A stretch of DNA of 64,000 nucleotides, taken from NCBI GenBank assembly GCA_014204635.1, contig JACHLS010000006.1, forward strand, positions 204,199 through 268,198, given 5' to 3'. Made by a program: the position numbers and the translations under genes. The notes below the pieces were generated by a model, which did no database searches, was not told the origin of the DNA, and worked only from the letters and a program-made list of their open reading frames with translations. This stretch comes from Sporosarcina luteola (GTDB taxonomy: Bacteria; Bacillota; Bacilli; Bacillales_A; Planococcaceae). Positions 42,128 through 52,165 of this stretch are shown piece after piece (the first letter of the stretch is position 1; each line of letters opens with the position of its first letter).

Positions 42128-43114
42128 ATGAAGAAAACTAAAATTAGGTCTCGCATTTGGATTGTCCTAAGAAACATTTTGCTCTCCGTATTAGCAGTAT
42201 TTGTTGTTTGGATTGCTTTCAGCAATATTATGACTGCATATGAACAGAAAAAATACCAACCCATAGGAGAAGTCGTTGAAGTGGATGGTAAAAATATGCA
42301 CATTTATACAAAGGGAGAGGGTGCTGACACGATCGTTTTATTAAGTGGGCTTGGTACAGCAGCACCAGCTTTGGATTTTGAACCTTTACTAAATGAATTG
42401 TCAAAAAGCAATAAAGTAGTAGTGGTTGAGCCGTTTGGTTACGGATGGAGTGATCTAACCAAAAAAGAACGGACAGTGGAAAACATCGTTGAAGAGGTAA
42501 GAGTCGCCCTACTAAAATCAAACATTCAAGGACCGTATATTCTGATGCCTCATTCCATTTCAGGAATCTACAGTATGTATTTTGCTAATACATACCCAGA
42601 GGAAGTGAAAGGCATCGTAGGAATCGATCCAACGTTACCACAGGTTTTGGACTATTTCGGTGTAAATGCACCGACAATACCTAAGTATTTAAGATATTTG
42701 GCACCAACCGGACTCGCTAGATTAGCAGTATATTTTACCCCTGAAGGATATTTACCTATTGCTGATGACGGCACTTATTCCGAAAAAAATTTAAAAGTGA
42801 CCAAGGCAATCTCCGCTTGGAAGGGTAACAACAAAAATGTTATTGCGGAAGCCAGTGAAATAAAATCCAATATTGAGAAAACTGTTGATATGAAGTTTCC
42901 CTCTACTATTCCCGTCTTAATCTTTACAACGAAACAAGAACATAAAACGGAGGATGGCAAGAATAATCTGTCTTTTTATCAGACACAGATAACTAATAAT
43001 CCTAATAGTAAAGTCGTCGTCTTAGAAGGTCATCACTACCTTCATTGGACACAGTATAAGGAAATGACCAAAGTAATTAATGAATTCACAAGTTCATTTT
43101 CTGTTGAGCAATAA
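42128..43114 (+). CDS. Membrane-anchored alpha/beta hydrolase
   Basis: Protein of 328 residues. A single N-terminal transmembrane helix (IVLRNILLSVLAVFVVWIAF) anchors it, with the enzyme domain outside or at the membrane face. The hydrolase fold shows the oxyanion region LLSGLGTAAPA, the nucleophile in LMPHSISGIYSMYFA (Ser in H-S-I-S-G, a variant of G-x-S-x-G), an acid near IFTTKQEHKTED, and the histidine in EGHHYLHW. Substrate unknown. AGTAGG lies about ten bases before the ATG. The A+T content is higher than that of the housekeeping block, as in the next few genes. Confidence 0.83.
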   Translation: MKKTKIRSRIWIVLRNILLSVLAVFVVWIAFSNIMTAYEQKKYQPIGEVVEVDGKNMHIYTKGEGADTIVLLSGLGTAAPALDFEPLLNELSKSNKVVVVEPFGYGWSDLTKKERTVENIVEEVRVALLKSNIQGPYILMPHSISGIYSMYFANTYPEEVKGIVGIDPTLPQVLDYFGVNAPTIPKYLRYLAPTGLARLAVYFTPEGYLPIADDGTYSEKNLKVTKAISAWKGNNKNVIAEASEIKSNIEKTVDMKFPSTIPVLIFTTKQEHKTEDGKNNLSFYQTQITNNPNSKVVVLEGHHYLHWTQYKEMTKVINEFTSSFSVEQ

Positions 43115-43160
43115 GAAAATGCGAATGCCTATCTTTCTATAAAAAGCTCTAGACAGACCC

Positions 43161-43193
43161 ACAGTCGTTCTATATAAGAATGACTGTTTTTTT
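43161..43193 (+). terminator. Terminator after the hydrolase gene
   Basis: ACAGTCGTTCT pairs with AGAATGACTGT (one G-U pair) around ATATA and runs into TTTTTTTATTT. The rest of the gap to 43472 holds only hairpins (43315-43339 and around 43401-43425) and no gene. Confidence 0.85.
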
Positions 43194-43472
43194 ATTTCTT
43201 ATTAAAAAAACGCTTTACTTGATAACCTTGGAATAAATAAGGACCTTGACCAATGAAAACAGTTTATAAAACTAATTGAGACAGCAATTCAAAATCAGAA
43301 ATGAATAATACAAGCCACGTCCCTGGAAAAGGAACGTGGTATCTAAATTTAGGAATTCACTTCAGAGTATATTTAGTTTATCCACCTAGCAAGTCTCTTC
43401 TTACGCAATCGCATGATTGCTGAAGAAAGTTGAAACTATATCATGCTGAAAAATCAACATATAATTGGTTAT

Positions 43473-43853
43473 TTACTTTGAGATAACATCTACCTTTATT
43501 ATTCCACGTTGAGGAGGATCCGAATCTAATTGGCTCCCGTTCCAAAATACAATTACGTGGGCTCCTACTTCTAATTCTTCGTACTTACCAGTTTCGAAAC
43601 TATAATATGCTCCATCTTTTTCTTGGGCTATTTTTATTAACTCATCATCTTTCTTATTGGAAATATCTTCTTCATTGGTATTTGGTACAACTAATATTTG
43701 GCTCCGCCCATCTTGGTTCTTTTTTATATCTACAATAATGCCTTCTTGTTGTTTTAAAGAACTGCTGTAATTTTCCGTATTATTTGCTTGTTCTTGCCCA
43801 CAACCAGCTATCAGGAAACTCAATGCGACAGATAAAGCAAGTCGTTTTTTCAT
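43473..43853 (-). CDS. DUF3221-type small lipoprotein
   Basis: Protein of 126 residues. The signal peptide MKKRLALSVALSFLIAGC ends in a canonical lipobox. The mature part matches the DUF3221 pattern of an OB-like small barrel: QEGIIVDIKKNQDGRSQILVV at the start and GAHVIVFWNGSQLDSDPPQR at the end. Function unknown; members occur in many copies in Bacilli. Good ribosome binding site GGAGGGGATATTA before the ATG. Monocistronic. Confidence 0.82.
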   Translation of the reverse strand: MKKRLALSVALSFLIAGCGQEQANNTENYSSSLKQQEGIIVDIKKNQDGRSQILVVPNTNEEDISNKKDDELIKIAQEKDGAYYSFETGKYEELEVGAHVIVFWNGSQLDSDPPQRGIIKVDVISK

Positions 43854-44046
43854 TAATATCCCCTCCTATTGCATTAGACTTCGGTTTCACAGTTTAGTTT
43901 CAACAAGTTTTTAATAATCCGGCTCGTTTATGGAAAAAATTCCACTTTGCGAACTCGCATCTATTTCCATTTATTATCCATACTATGTATTATATCAGAG
44001 TATTGTTTTAAATATTAAATTTTCATCAGAAGTGTAGTTCATGAAA

Positions 44047-44180
44047 GAAGTCGTTCGCTGAAGAATTCCTTACTTATTGAATGAATAGGCTTACGAGAAG
44101 AACTTTGGTTTATTGCCTTTTGAAGTTCCTTCAAAAGGCCGAAAAGTCGTTTGGTGGAAATGTGAAAGAGTGCAAACCCA
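44047..44180 (+). pseudogene. Remnant of a treble-clef zinc-finger (DUF4379-type) gene
   Basis: Read with one frameshift and one TAG in place of a tryptophan codon, the stretch gives a phrase like EFPYLLNE-stop-AYEKNFGLLPFEV followed by SKGRKVVWWKCE. It follows the repeat pattern of treble-clef zinc-ribbon proteins (EW-x-EKN-x-x-x-P-x-x-V-x-x-G-x-KKVWWKC). The downstream G-H-x-W half is lost. No other gene is seen in 43854-44561. Confidence 0.4.
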
Positions 44181-44453
44181 CGCTTCATTGTTAATTGAAG
44201 CAAATTTTTATATGATAGTTATCTCCCCTAGGCTCGGGCATTTTTCAGTGCAAGAGGATTAGAGAAAGAGGTCTCTCAACAATTCACTGAATTGATGAGA
44301 GGTCTATCTTATAAGTTTTTATTGCATTTATGATGACCGTAAAAGTACTGTTGCAACGACTTTTTAAACCAATCAACCGAATAAAACATAATATCTGAAA
44401 TAATTAATCTTTCTAATATTTACAATGTATGAAACTCATGATAATATCGGCAA

Positions 44454-44480
44454 TAAGGTTATCGGGTCATCTGATGACCT
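44454..44480 (+). promoter_or_regulatory. Nested palindrome before the MHS transporter gene
   Basis: GGTCATCTGATGACC is a perfect inverted repeat inside AAGGT...ACCTT. It lies about 80 bases upstream of the MHS start and could be a regulator site. No regulator gene is adjacent. Confidence 0.4.
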
Positions 44481-44509
44481 TATCTTACGCTATTAACAAA
44501 GGGGGAAAT

Positions 44510-44523
44510 TGAAAGCGTTTTAC
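44510..44523 (+). promoter_or_regulatory. cre-like site before the MHS transporter gene
   Basis: TGAAAGCGTTTTAC keeps the TGAAAGCG half of the CcpA box but differs from the consensus in the last two bases. It lies 39 bases before the start codon. Confidence 0.35.
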
Positions 44524-44561
44524 TTGCAAAGGGAAATTATTATTTAAGGGGAGAACAAACA

Positions 44562-45863
44562 ATGTCAAAGGTGAATGTGAGGGTGTTAGCTGCTAGTTTA
44601 ATAGGCAGCGCGATTGAGTGGTTTGATTATTTTTTGTATGGGACAGTTGCTGCTTTAGTTTTTAATAAGGTATTTTTCGTAAGTGAGGACCCAGTCATTG
44701 GGCTAATTCTCGCTTATACTTCCTTTTCTATTGCTTTTTTCTTAAGACCTCTTGGCGGGGTTCTTTTTAGTCATATTGGAGACCGTTTAGGCCGGAAAAA
44801 GACATTAGTAATGACGCTAAGTATAATGGGTTTGTCCACTTTTGCTATGGGGTTGCTGCCTACATATCAAGTAATCGGAATTTGGGCGCCAATTTTTCTA
44901 ACTTGTTTACGTTTCTTACAAGGACTAGCACTTGGCGGGGAATGGGGCGGTGCTCTATTGTTAGCGGTTGAATATGCACCAAAGGACAAAAAAGGGTTAT
45001 TTGGAAGTGTTCCGCAAATGGGGATTTCCATTGGTTTGATTTTAGGATCGCTGGCTATGTCCGTGATGACCCTATTACCTGAAGCTCAGTTCATGTCATG
45101 GGGATGGCGTGTACCATTCTTATTAAGTGCTTTACTTGTACTGTTTGGCTTATGGATTCGGAAAGGGATTAATGAAACACCTGAATTTTTAAAAGCCCAA
45201 GAAGCAGGCGAAATAGCAAGGCTTCCGATTGCAGATACATTACGTTTCCATTGGAGAGCAGTGTTAATCGCAATGGGTGCCAAAGTAGTTGAAACGGCTC
45301 CATTTTATATATATGGAACATTTATTGTCTCATACGCAACATCCCATTTGTCATTTACTCGAACTGAAGCGTTGAATGCTGTTGTAATCGGCTCAGTAGT
45401 TGCTACGATTCTTATTCCAATTATCGGAAGTCTGTCCGATCGAATTGGTAGAAGGAAAATTTACTTATTTGGTATCATAGCGACTGTATTATACGCTTTC
45501 CCCTATTTCTGGATGCTGCAACAAGGTTCGGTAATTTTACTTACTTTGGCAACAGTTATTGGACTTGGACTCATTTGGGGATCTCTTAATGCTGTACAAG
45601 GGACAATGATGTCGGAGTTTTTCCCTGCAAGAATCCGTAACACCGGTATTTCAGTAGGCTACCAGCTTGGAGCAGCAGTTGCAGGAGGAACGGCACCGCT
45701 TGTGGCAACAGCATTATTGGCTACTTTTAATAATTCTTATGTTCCGGTTGCTCTTTATTTGATTTTGGCTGCATTGATAAGTTTAATTGCCATAGCTTGT
45801 GTAAAAGGTAACGGGCAAACAAAGGGGCAAACATATTCAAAGCTTAAAGAAATTCGTGGTTAA
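44562..45863 (+). CDS. MHS-family (MFS) metabolite:proton symporter
   Basis: Membrane protein of 433 residues with twelve helices, of the metabolite:H+ symporter branch (ShiA, ProP, KgtP). Diagnostic motifs are GSAIEWFDYFLYGTVAAL at helix 1, FLRPLGGVLFSHIGDRLGRK (the GxxxD loop), and LRFLQGLALGGEWGGALLL in helix 4. Such carriers import acids such as shikimate, alpha-ketoglutarate or aromatic acids. AAGGGGAG lies nine bases before the ATG. A cre-like box and a palindrome upstream suggest carbon-source control. Monocistronic, with a strong terminator. Higher A+T than surrounding housekeeping genes. Confidence 0.9.
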   Translation: MSKVNVRVLAASLIGSAIEWFDYFLYGTVAALVFNKVFFVSEDPVIGLILAYTSFSIAFFLRPLGGVLFSHIGDRLGRKKTLVMTLSIMGLSTFAMGLLPTYQVIGIWAPIFLTCLRFLQGLALGGEWGGALLLAVEYAPKDKKGLFGSVPQMGISIGLILGSLAMSVMTLLPEAQFMSWGWRVPFLLSALLVLFGLWIRKGINETPEFLKAQEAGEIARLPIADTLRFHWRAVLIAMGAKVVETAPFYIYGTFIVSYATSHLSFTRTEALNAVVIGSVVATILIPIIGSLSDRIGRRKIYLFGIIATVLYAFPYFWMLQQGSVILLTLATVIGLGLIWGSLNAVQGTMMSEFFPARIRNTGISVGYQLGAAVAGGTAPLVATALLATFNNSYVPVALYLILAALISLIAIACVKGNGQTKGQTYSKLKEIRG

Positions 45864-45886
45864 GTAAGTCGTAAATATATACAAAA

Positions 45887-45912
45887 TCAGCGGGGGCTTA
45901 TCCCCGCTGATT
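45887..45912 (+). terminator. Terminator after the MHS gene
   Basis: TCAGCGGGG, GCTTAT, CCCCGCTGA is a perfect 9-bp stem followed by TTACATTTTA. The gap 45913-46050 has no supported gene. Confidence 0.75.
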
Positions 45913-46050
45913 ACATTTTACAGAACTTATCAGAAGCATACACATATCAACATGTTGACCGAACCTCGAGTAGTCATTGTAACAATCATGACAAGAGTGG
46001 AACATAAATTGAGACGAAGATGAAGATTTATACACGTTACTAATAAAATG

Positions 46051-46095
46051 AAAAAAGATGCCTCCGACAAGATTACGCACTTGTACGGAGACATC
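46051..46095 (-). terminator. Terminator of the groES-groEL operon
   Basis: Minus strand GATGTCTCCG pairs with CGGAGGCATC, with an inner ACAAG/CTTGT extension, followed by TTTTTTC. It lies 120 bases past the groEL stop. Confidence 0.7.
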
Positions 46096-46215
46096 CTGCA
46101 AAGCATCACATTTTAATTTTTCTCTATAAAATGTTGCTTTCTCGTTAGTTTTTCATTAAATAACACGATTCGGAGCGTCTGGAACGTTGTTGTAATAACC
46201 TTTTAGGTAGGTTTA

Positions 46216-47862
<1,647 letters not shown>

Positions 47863-47903
47863 TTACTCGTACATTTGTTTATGTGCCATTCATCGATGAT
47901 TGA

Positions 47904-48185
47904 TTAGATGATAGCTAAAATGTCGCTTTCACGCAGGATCAAATATTCATTGCCTTCATATTTCACTTCAGTTCCAGCATACTTGGAGAAGATGATCCGG
48001 TCGCCCTCTTTCAATTCCAGGTCAACCCGCTGGCCGTTTTCAAGAACGCGTCCAGTACCGACTGCAACAACTTTTCCTTCTTGCGGTTTCTCTTTCGCGG
48101 AATCTGGCAGTACGATACCGCTTTGTGTTTTTTCTTCCGCTTCGATTAGTTCGATTACGATACGGTCACCTAATGGTTTCAACAA
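47904..48185 (-). CDS. groES: Co-chaperonin GroES
   Basis: Co-chaperonin of 93 residues. It starts with [21 protein letters not shown] and has the mobile-loop region [18 protein letters not shown] and the closing [13 protein letters not shown]. The initiation codon is TTG at 48185, read as Met; it gives the standard N terminus (ML-K-P-L-G-D-R), and AGGAGG lies nine bases before it. The frame extends seven codons further without family similarity. It forms the GroEL lid. First gene of the operon. Confidence 0.97.
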   Translation of the reverse strand: MLKPLGDRIVIELIEAEEKTQSGIVLPDSAKEKPQEGKVVAVGTGRVLENGQRVDLELKEGDRIIFSKYAGTEVKYEGNEYLILRESDILAII

Positions 48186-48218
48186 GTGAAACAACCTCCT
48201 CGACATAATATCTTCTTT

Positions 48219-48245
48219 TTAGCACTCAGCAAGCATGAGTGCTAA
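48219..48245 (-). promoter_or_regulatory. CIRCE element (HrcA operator)
   Basis: TTAGCACTC, nine bases, GAGTGCTAA, a perfect match to the CIRCE consensus, between the promoter and the groES start. HrcA binds it to repress the operon until heat shock. Confidence 0.97.
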
Positions 48246-48255
48246 TACATTTATT

Positions 48256-48284
48256 ATCATAATAAAGTTGCCCAAGATTTGCAA
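48256..48284 (-). promoter_or_regulatory. Sigma-A promoter of groES-groEL
   Basis: Minus strand TTGCAA, 17 bases, TATGAT, just upstream of the CIRCE element, as in other Bacillales groESL operons. Confidence 0.75.
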
Positions 48285-48363
48285 GTAAAATACTCGTATT
48301 CTTTTCTCTTTGCTAATCAAGTAGGAAAAAGATAAAATGGACGGAGTAGAAAGGACGAGATCA

Positions 48364-49104
48364 ATGAAAAATTGGAAGATTTACTTGCTTATACTTCTAA
48401 CATATATTCTGATGCAAGTCGGCAGTGTCCCGCTCAGCAAGTGGCTCATCAGCTACTTCCATGAGGGCGGTATGAATGAAAAAGATGCAGCTATCCAAGG
48501 CATTGCGTGGGGATTATTCATTTCAAACTTAGTTGCCGCTCCTATCATTTTATGGCTCACTACCCGGAACAAAAAGTTTTGGGAGATCCTCAAAGGAAAT
48601 AAGAAAAAGTCTTCCATTGGAGGAGTGATCCTCTGGGGTGTGCTCGGATTCTTCATGGCGATGGCTGGCCAGATGATCGCTGCAATCATTGAAACGGCGT
48701 TTGGCGTCATGCCCGGTTCCGAAAACACGGCAATGTTAGGTGAAATCGCCAAAGCTTCTCCGATCATTATCGTCTCCATTGTCATTTTCGCACCGCTGCT
48801 AGAGGAAATTGTCTTTCGAAGAGTGGTGTTCGGCGGTATCTATCTAAAAACAAACTTCTGGATTGCTGGGATTTTGAGTGGGATCATCTTCTCCCTCGTT
48901 CACGGTGAACCGCAGCACTTGCTCATCTATTTGGCACCTGGTCTCATCTTTGCCTTCCTCTATTCCCATACAGGGCGGATTTGGACTTCGATGCTTGCGC
49001 ATTTGCTCATGAACGGCTTTGTGACGATATTGCAATTCAATATGGATAAACTTCAAGAACTGCAGGACATGCAAAACGCTTTTATCCATTTGCTTCCCTA
49101 TTGA
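48364..49104 (+). CDS. ydiL: CPBP-family intramembrane metalloprotease, YdiL type
   Basis: Membrane protein of 246 residues with about seven helices and the CPBP/CAAX-protease motifs: ILFAPLLEEIVFRRVV-like text reading FAPLLEEIVFRRVVFGG, FSLVHGEPQHLLIY with the second metal histidine, and HLLMNGF. Such glutamic-type proteases are thought to act in protein maturation or bacteriocin self-defence. In B. subtilis ydiL is also the neighbour of groES, so the synteny supports the name. The ATG at 48364 has AAAGGACGAG upstream. It is divergent from groES. Confidence 0.87.
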   Translation: MKNWKIYLLILLTYILMQVGSVPLSKWLISYFHEGGMNEKDAAIQGIAWGLFISNLVAAPIILWLTTRNKKFWEILKGNKKKSSIGGVILWGVLGFFMAMAGQMIAAIIETAFGVMPGSENTAMLGEIAKASPIIIVSIVIFAPLLEEIVFRRVVFGGIYLKTNFWIAGILSGIIFSLVHGEPQHLLIYLAPGLIFAFLYSHTGRIWTSMLAHLLMNGFVTILQFNMDKLQELQDMQNAFIHLLPY

Positions 49105-49109
49105 ATAAA

Positions 49110-49145
49110 ACCGGCTCGCTATGAATGCAAGCCGGTCTTTTTTCA
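49110..49145 (+). terminator. Terminator after ydiL
   Basis: ACCGGCT pairs with AGCCGGT across a 13-base loop, followed by CTTTTTTC. It probably serves both the ydiL gene and, on the other strand, the Yip1-type gene that ends here. Confidence 0.8.
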
Positions 49146-49754
49146 TTAATATGGTGTAAACACGAAAAAGAACAAGAAAAATACCAAAGCGGTGATAAAT
49201 AAAAAAAAGAACAGCATAACAATCGCAATCACACCAAAACCGCGCCATGCCGAGAAACGGTGGACTATGCCAAGTCCCTTGCTTATGACAACGATGCTGT
49301 AAATCCCGACCCCAATTGTGATCAAGTTGCCGATAAAGAAAGCAAAAAAAGGTGTCCATGATCCGTCTAACATGATATTCGGCTGATGTCCGCCGGTGAT
49401 TGCGAATACGATATAATTGACAGGCGCCACCCAAATGAGCGGCAATGTCCCTATAGGTACGAGCCATAGCAGTTCATCATAACGGCCGCTCCCCCCAAGC
49501 ATCCGACCAATTCCGTAATAGATGCCTGCATTGATGAACCAGCCGATGAGCATGCTGATGAACGAAATGAAAAACGCTATGAGAAGTGCGGTTCCCGCCT
49601 GTAACTCGAAGAGTTGAAGAAGATTCGGTACAAAGGTCGGTGCATTCGTCACCGCTGCAAGAAACCATAAAAGGAGCGTCAATTTCACGGATCGCTTTTC
49701 CAGCAAATAATGAATCGTCTTCGTCGGCTGTGTCCAAATCGATAAAAACGGCAA
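49146..49754 (-). CDS. Yip1-domain membrane protein
   Basis: Membrane protein of 202 residues with five hydrophobic helices. The opening IWTQPTKTIHYLLEKRSVKL is typical of bacterial Yip1-family proteins, as are IGWFINAGIYYGIGRMLGGSG and YDELLWLVPIGTLPLIWVAPV. Function in bacteria is unknown. The start is TTG at 49754 with GGGAGGGGG ten bases upstream. It converges on ydiL and is divergent from the phosphodiesterase gene. Confidence 0.8.
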   Translation of the reverse strand: MPFLSIWTQPTKTIHYLLEKRSVKLTLLLWFLAAVTNAPTFVPNLLQLFELQAGTALLIAFFISFISMLIGWFINAGIYYGIGRMLGGSGRYDELLWLVPIGTLPLIWVAPVNYIVFAITGGHQPNIMLDGSWTPFFAFFIGNLITIGVGIYSIVVISKGLGIVHRFSAWRGFGVIAIVMLFFFLFITALVFFLFFFVFTPY

Positions 49755-49852
49755 TGCGATTCCCCCTCCCCTTTCCTATATCTTACAGTATCTCTCGTTC
49801 CATTCCTATGCTCCATTTGTTACAATTACCCATATGAAAGGCGGTGGATCCC

Positions 49853-50332
49853 GTGAAGATCGTTATTCTTTCCGACACCCATGCTAAAACTCTTCCTTCC
49901 CGGCTGCTTGACGAGTGTGCAACAGCCGACCTGATTCTTCATGCAGGCGATTGGGGAAATCTCGCTTTCCTTGAGCAGCTGGAAGCTTTAGCGAAAGTGA
50001 TTGGTGTTCATGGCAATATCGATAGTCCTGCCATTCAATCAATATATCCTGCAACACAGATGATTCAAGCGGGCGAGTTCACGATCGGTATGGTCCATGG
50101 CCACGGTGATAAAGGAACAACCGAGAAGCGGGCGAGGGAAGCATTTGCCGCTGAAAACTTGGATGCCATTGTATTCGGCCATTCCCACATTCCCCTCATC
50201 CGTTACGCCAACCGTACTTTATTGTTAAATCCCGGCTCTCCGACCGATAAACGCAAGCTTCCCTACTATTCCTTTCTCGTTTTGCACGTAGAAGACTTCC
50301 TTCGTCCTGAGCTCATTTTATTTAACCATTAG
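49853..50332 (+). CDS. YfcE/MJ0936-family metallophosphodiesterase
   Basis: Enzyme of 159 residues in the calcineurin-like superfamily. Metal ligands appear in order: ILSDTHAK, LILHAGDWGN, VHGNIDSP, MVHGHGD and FGHSHIPL, with LLNPGSPTDKR at the end. Family members hydrolyse phosphodiesters in vitro. The GTG at 49853 is eight bases after AAAGGCGG; an earlier GTG lies within that site. The physiological substrate is unknown. Confidence 0.87.
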   Translation: MKIVILSDTHAKTLPSRLLDECATADLILHAGDWGNLAFLEQLEALAKVIGVHGNIDSPAIQSIYPATQMIQAGEFTIGMVHGHGDKGTTEKRAREAFAAENLDAIVFGHSHIPLIRYANRTLLLNPGSPTDKRKLPYYSFLVLHVEDFLRPELILFNH

Positions 50333-50368
50333 AACCCACAGCCTGTAGAAAACGGGGGTGGGTTTTCA
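50333..50368 (+). terminator. Terminator after the phosphodiesterase gene
   Basis: AACCCAC pairs with GTGGGTT across an 18-base loop and is followed by TTCACCTCTTT, right at the stop codon. Confidence 0.6.
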
Positions 50369-50480
50369 CCTCTTTCTTTAACACGAAACATAAAGGATCC
50401 TATCTATCACCCTCTTGCGTGTTTATCGGTTTCCCTAAAAAGGTAGTAGATGAATAGGGACAAAAATTGGGAGGTAAAGC

Positions 50481-51992
50481 ATGTTTAATCAAACCGCTGT
50501 AAATCGTTCATTTTGGAGAGCGACGGCCCATACAGCTTCGTATACGAAGCTGGGTCATGATGCAACTGTAGATGTGATGGTGGCAGGAGGTGGAATTGCT
50601 GGCGTTTTAACTGCCTATTTGGCTGCCAAAGAAGGGAAAACCGTAGCCCTCGTCGAGGCGCGAGAAGTAGGGGGAGGAACAACAGGCGGCACAACTGCCA
50701 AATTATCCGCCCAGCATGAATTGATTTATGCAGATCTATTGCAGACATATGGACTGGATGTAGCGAAACTGTATTACCAAGCCAACGCGGAAGGTCTTCA
50801 ATTGATACGCGACCTGGTGAACGATCTAGCCATCGAATGTGATTTTGAACAGATGACCTCTTACGTCTATTCACAGAAAGGAAAACATACCCGTCAATTG
50901 GAGCAGGAGGCAGACGCTTACAAGAAGATCGGCGCTCCAGGCGGTGTTCAGCAAGACATGCCTTTGGACATCGGACGGCACCTTAATACCGATTCGGTAC
51001 TGACTATGGAGAATCAGGCACAGTTCCATCCTGTAAAGTTCTTGAACGGCATGCTGCATGCGCTTGAAGATGAAGGAGGGCATATCTATCAGCATACGAT
51101 GGTAGAAGATGTTCAAAAACAAGGAGACAGTTTTAGAGTGACGACAGATACACCTTATAGCATTACAGCAAAGCAAGTCATCATCGCCACCCTATTCCCC
51201 GCCATGGACCCGCACTCGTTCTACTCCAATCGATTGAAACCGGTGACTTCTCATCTGCTTGCGTTTTCAAGCGATAACCATCTCGGCGGGGGGATGTATA
51301 TAAGTGCGGATGATCCAAAGCGGACAGTCCGGGAAGCATGGGATGGCAAGAGTTCGTACTTATTAGTTGGGGGCGAAACGCATCCGACCGGTGACAGCCA
51401 TTCTACAGAAGAACGATATGCATCTCTCCTTCATTATGCGCAAAGGACATTTGGAACAGGAAACCCGGTTGACTATTGGTCGGAGCATGAATTGCTGACA
51501 CCGGACCGCCTTCCTTATGTCGGGATATTAGATGAGGAGCAAGAGGGCATGTATGTAATGACGGGATTCAATAAATGGGGACTGACCAATGCCGGCGCTT
51601 CTGCCAAGCTCATCGTGGATCTGGTGCTAGGCAAAGATAATCCTTATGAGAAATTGTTCCATCCTCACCGAACATGGCCGTCTGAAGCCACGGGAGGCTC
51701 TGGTGCAAGCTCTCAGACCGCTCCTTCCCTAACCGAACAGGTGAAAGAGCTGGCAGCCGGAGACGCTTTCACAACAAAAGTGGAAGGAAAACAGACCGGC
51801 GTTTACAAGGATGATAGTGGCAATGTCCACTATTTGGACCTTTCGTGTACACATCTCGGCTGCGAGGTTCGTTGGAATGATGGAGATGCGACATGGGACT
51901 GCCCTTGCCACGGATCCATCTTCTCCGGTTCCGGCGAAGTATTGGCGGGACCGGCAAAACAACCATTAAAACCTATAAAACCTTCTCACTAA
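50481..51992 (+). CDS. yhfW: FAD-dependent oxidoreductase with C-terminal Rieske domain, YhfW type
   Basis: Protein of 503 residues. The dinucleotide fold VDVMVAGGGIAGVLTAYLA lies near residue 32, followed by VALVEAREVGGGTTGGTTAK and a DAO-type substrate domain to about residue 390 (YVGILDEEQEGMYVMTGFN). A linker leads to a Rieske [2Fe-2S] domain with C-T-H-L-G-C (LSCTHLGCEVRW) and C-P-C-H-G-S (WDCPCHGSIFSG). The same fusion and length occur in B. subtilis YhfW, whose role is unknown. AATTGGGAGG lies nine bases before the ATG. It is followed by a terminator and appears monocistronic. Confidence 0.9.
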   Translation: MFNQTAVNRSFWRATAHTASYTKLGHDATVDVMVAGGGIAGVLTAYLAAKEGKTVALVEAREVGGGTTGGTTAKLSAQHELIYADLLQTYGLDVAKLYYQANAEGLQLIRDLVNDLAIECDFEQMTSYVYSQKGKHTRQLEQEADAYKKIGAPGGVQQDMPLDIGRHLNTDSVLTMENQAQFHPVKFLNGMLHALEDEGGHIYQHTMVEDVQKQGDSFRVTTDTPYSITAKQVIIATLFPAMDPHSFYSNRLKPVTSHLLAFSSDNHLGGGMYISADDPKRTVREAWDGKSSYLLVGGETHPTGDSHSTEERYASLLHYAQRTFGTGNPVDYWSEHELLTPDRLPYVGILDEEQEGMYVMTGFNKWGLTNAGASAKLIVDLVLGKDNPYEKLFHPHRTWPSEATGGSGASSQTAPSLTEQVKELAAGDAFTTKVEGKQTGVYKDDSGNVHYLDLSCTHLGCEVRWNDGDATWDCPCHGSIFSGSGEVLAGPAKQPLKPIKPSH

Positions 51993-51995
51993 TAG

Positions 51996-52040
51996 AACAG
52001 ACTGCCTGAATGCCATTGTGGCCATAGGCAGTCTGTTTTA
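51996..52040 (+). terminator. Terminator after the Rieske oxidoreductase gene
   Basis: AACAGACTGCC pairs with GGCAGTCTGTT around a 20-base loop and ends in TTTTAC. Confidence 0.8.
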
Positions 52041-52047
52041 CAATAGT

Positions 52048-52142
52048 AAAACCGCCAAAATGGCGGAACTTTCCCGAAATCCGCAGCTCCATACATCAAA
52101 GAACTACGATATTTCCTGAAAGAAAGCCGATTTTGGCGGTTT
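52048..52142. repeat. 95-bp imperfect palindrome, with leftward terminator at its end
   Basis: The outer arms AAACCGCCAAAAT (52048) and ATTTTGGCGGTTT (52130) are perfect 13-bp inverted copies, and inner segments (CTTTC/GAAAG, GAAAT/ATTTC) also pair. The left arm holds its own hairpin CCGCCAAAATGGCGG, which on the minus strand is followed by TTTTACTATT and can end the oxalate decarboxylase operon. The form resembles a small mobile palindromic repeat. Confidence 0.6.
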
Positions 52143-52165
52143 CATTCGTTACCCCTGTTATGGGA

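Noticed and set aside
43315..43339. CCACGT/ACGTGG hairpin as the terminator of the DUF3221 gene
   Set aside because: It lies 130 bases past the stop and lacks a proper T-run, so no clear role can be assigned.
49586..49837. Rightward frame of 83 codons opposite the Yip1-type gene
   Set aside because: It overlaps a clear membrane protein gene and has shadow-like composition.
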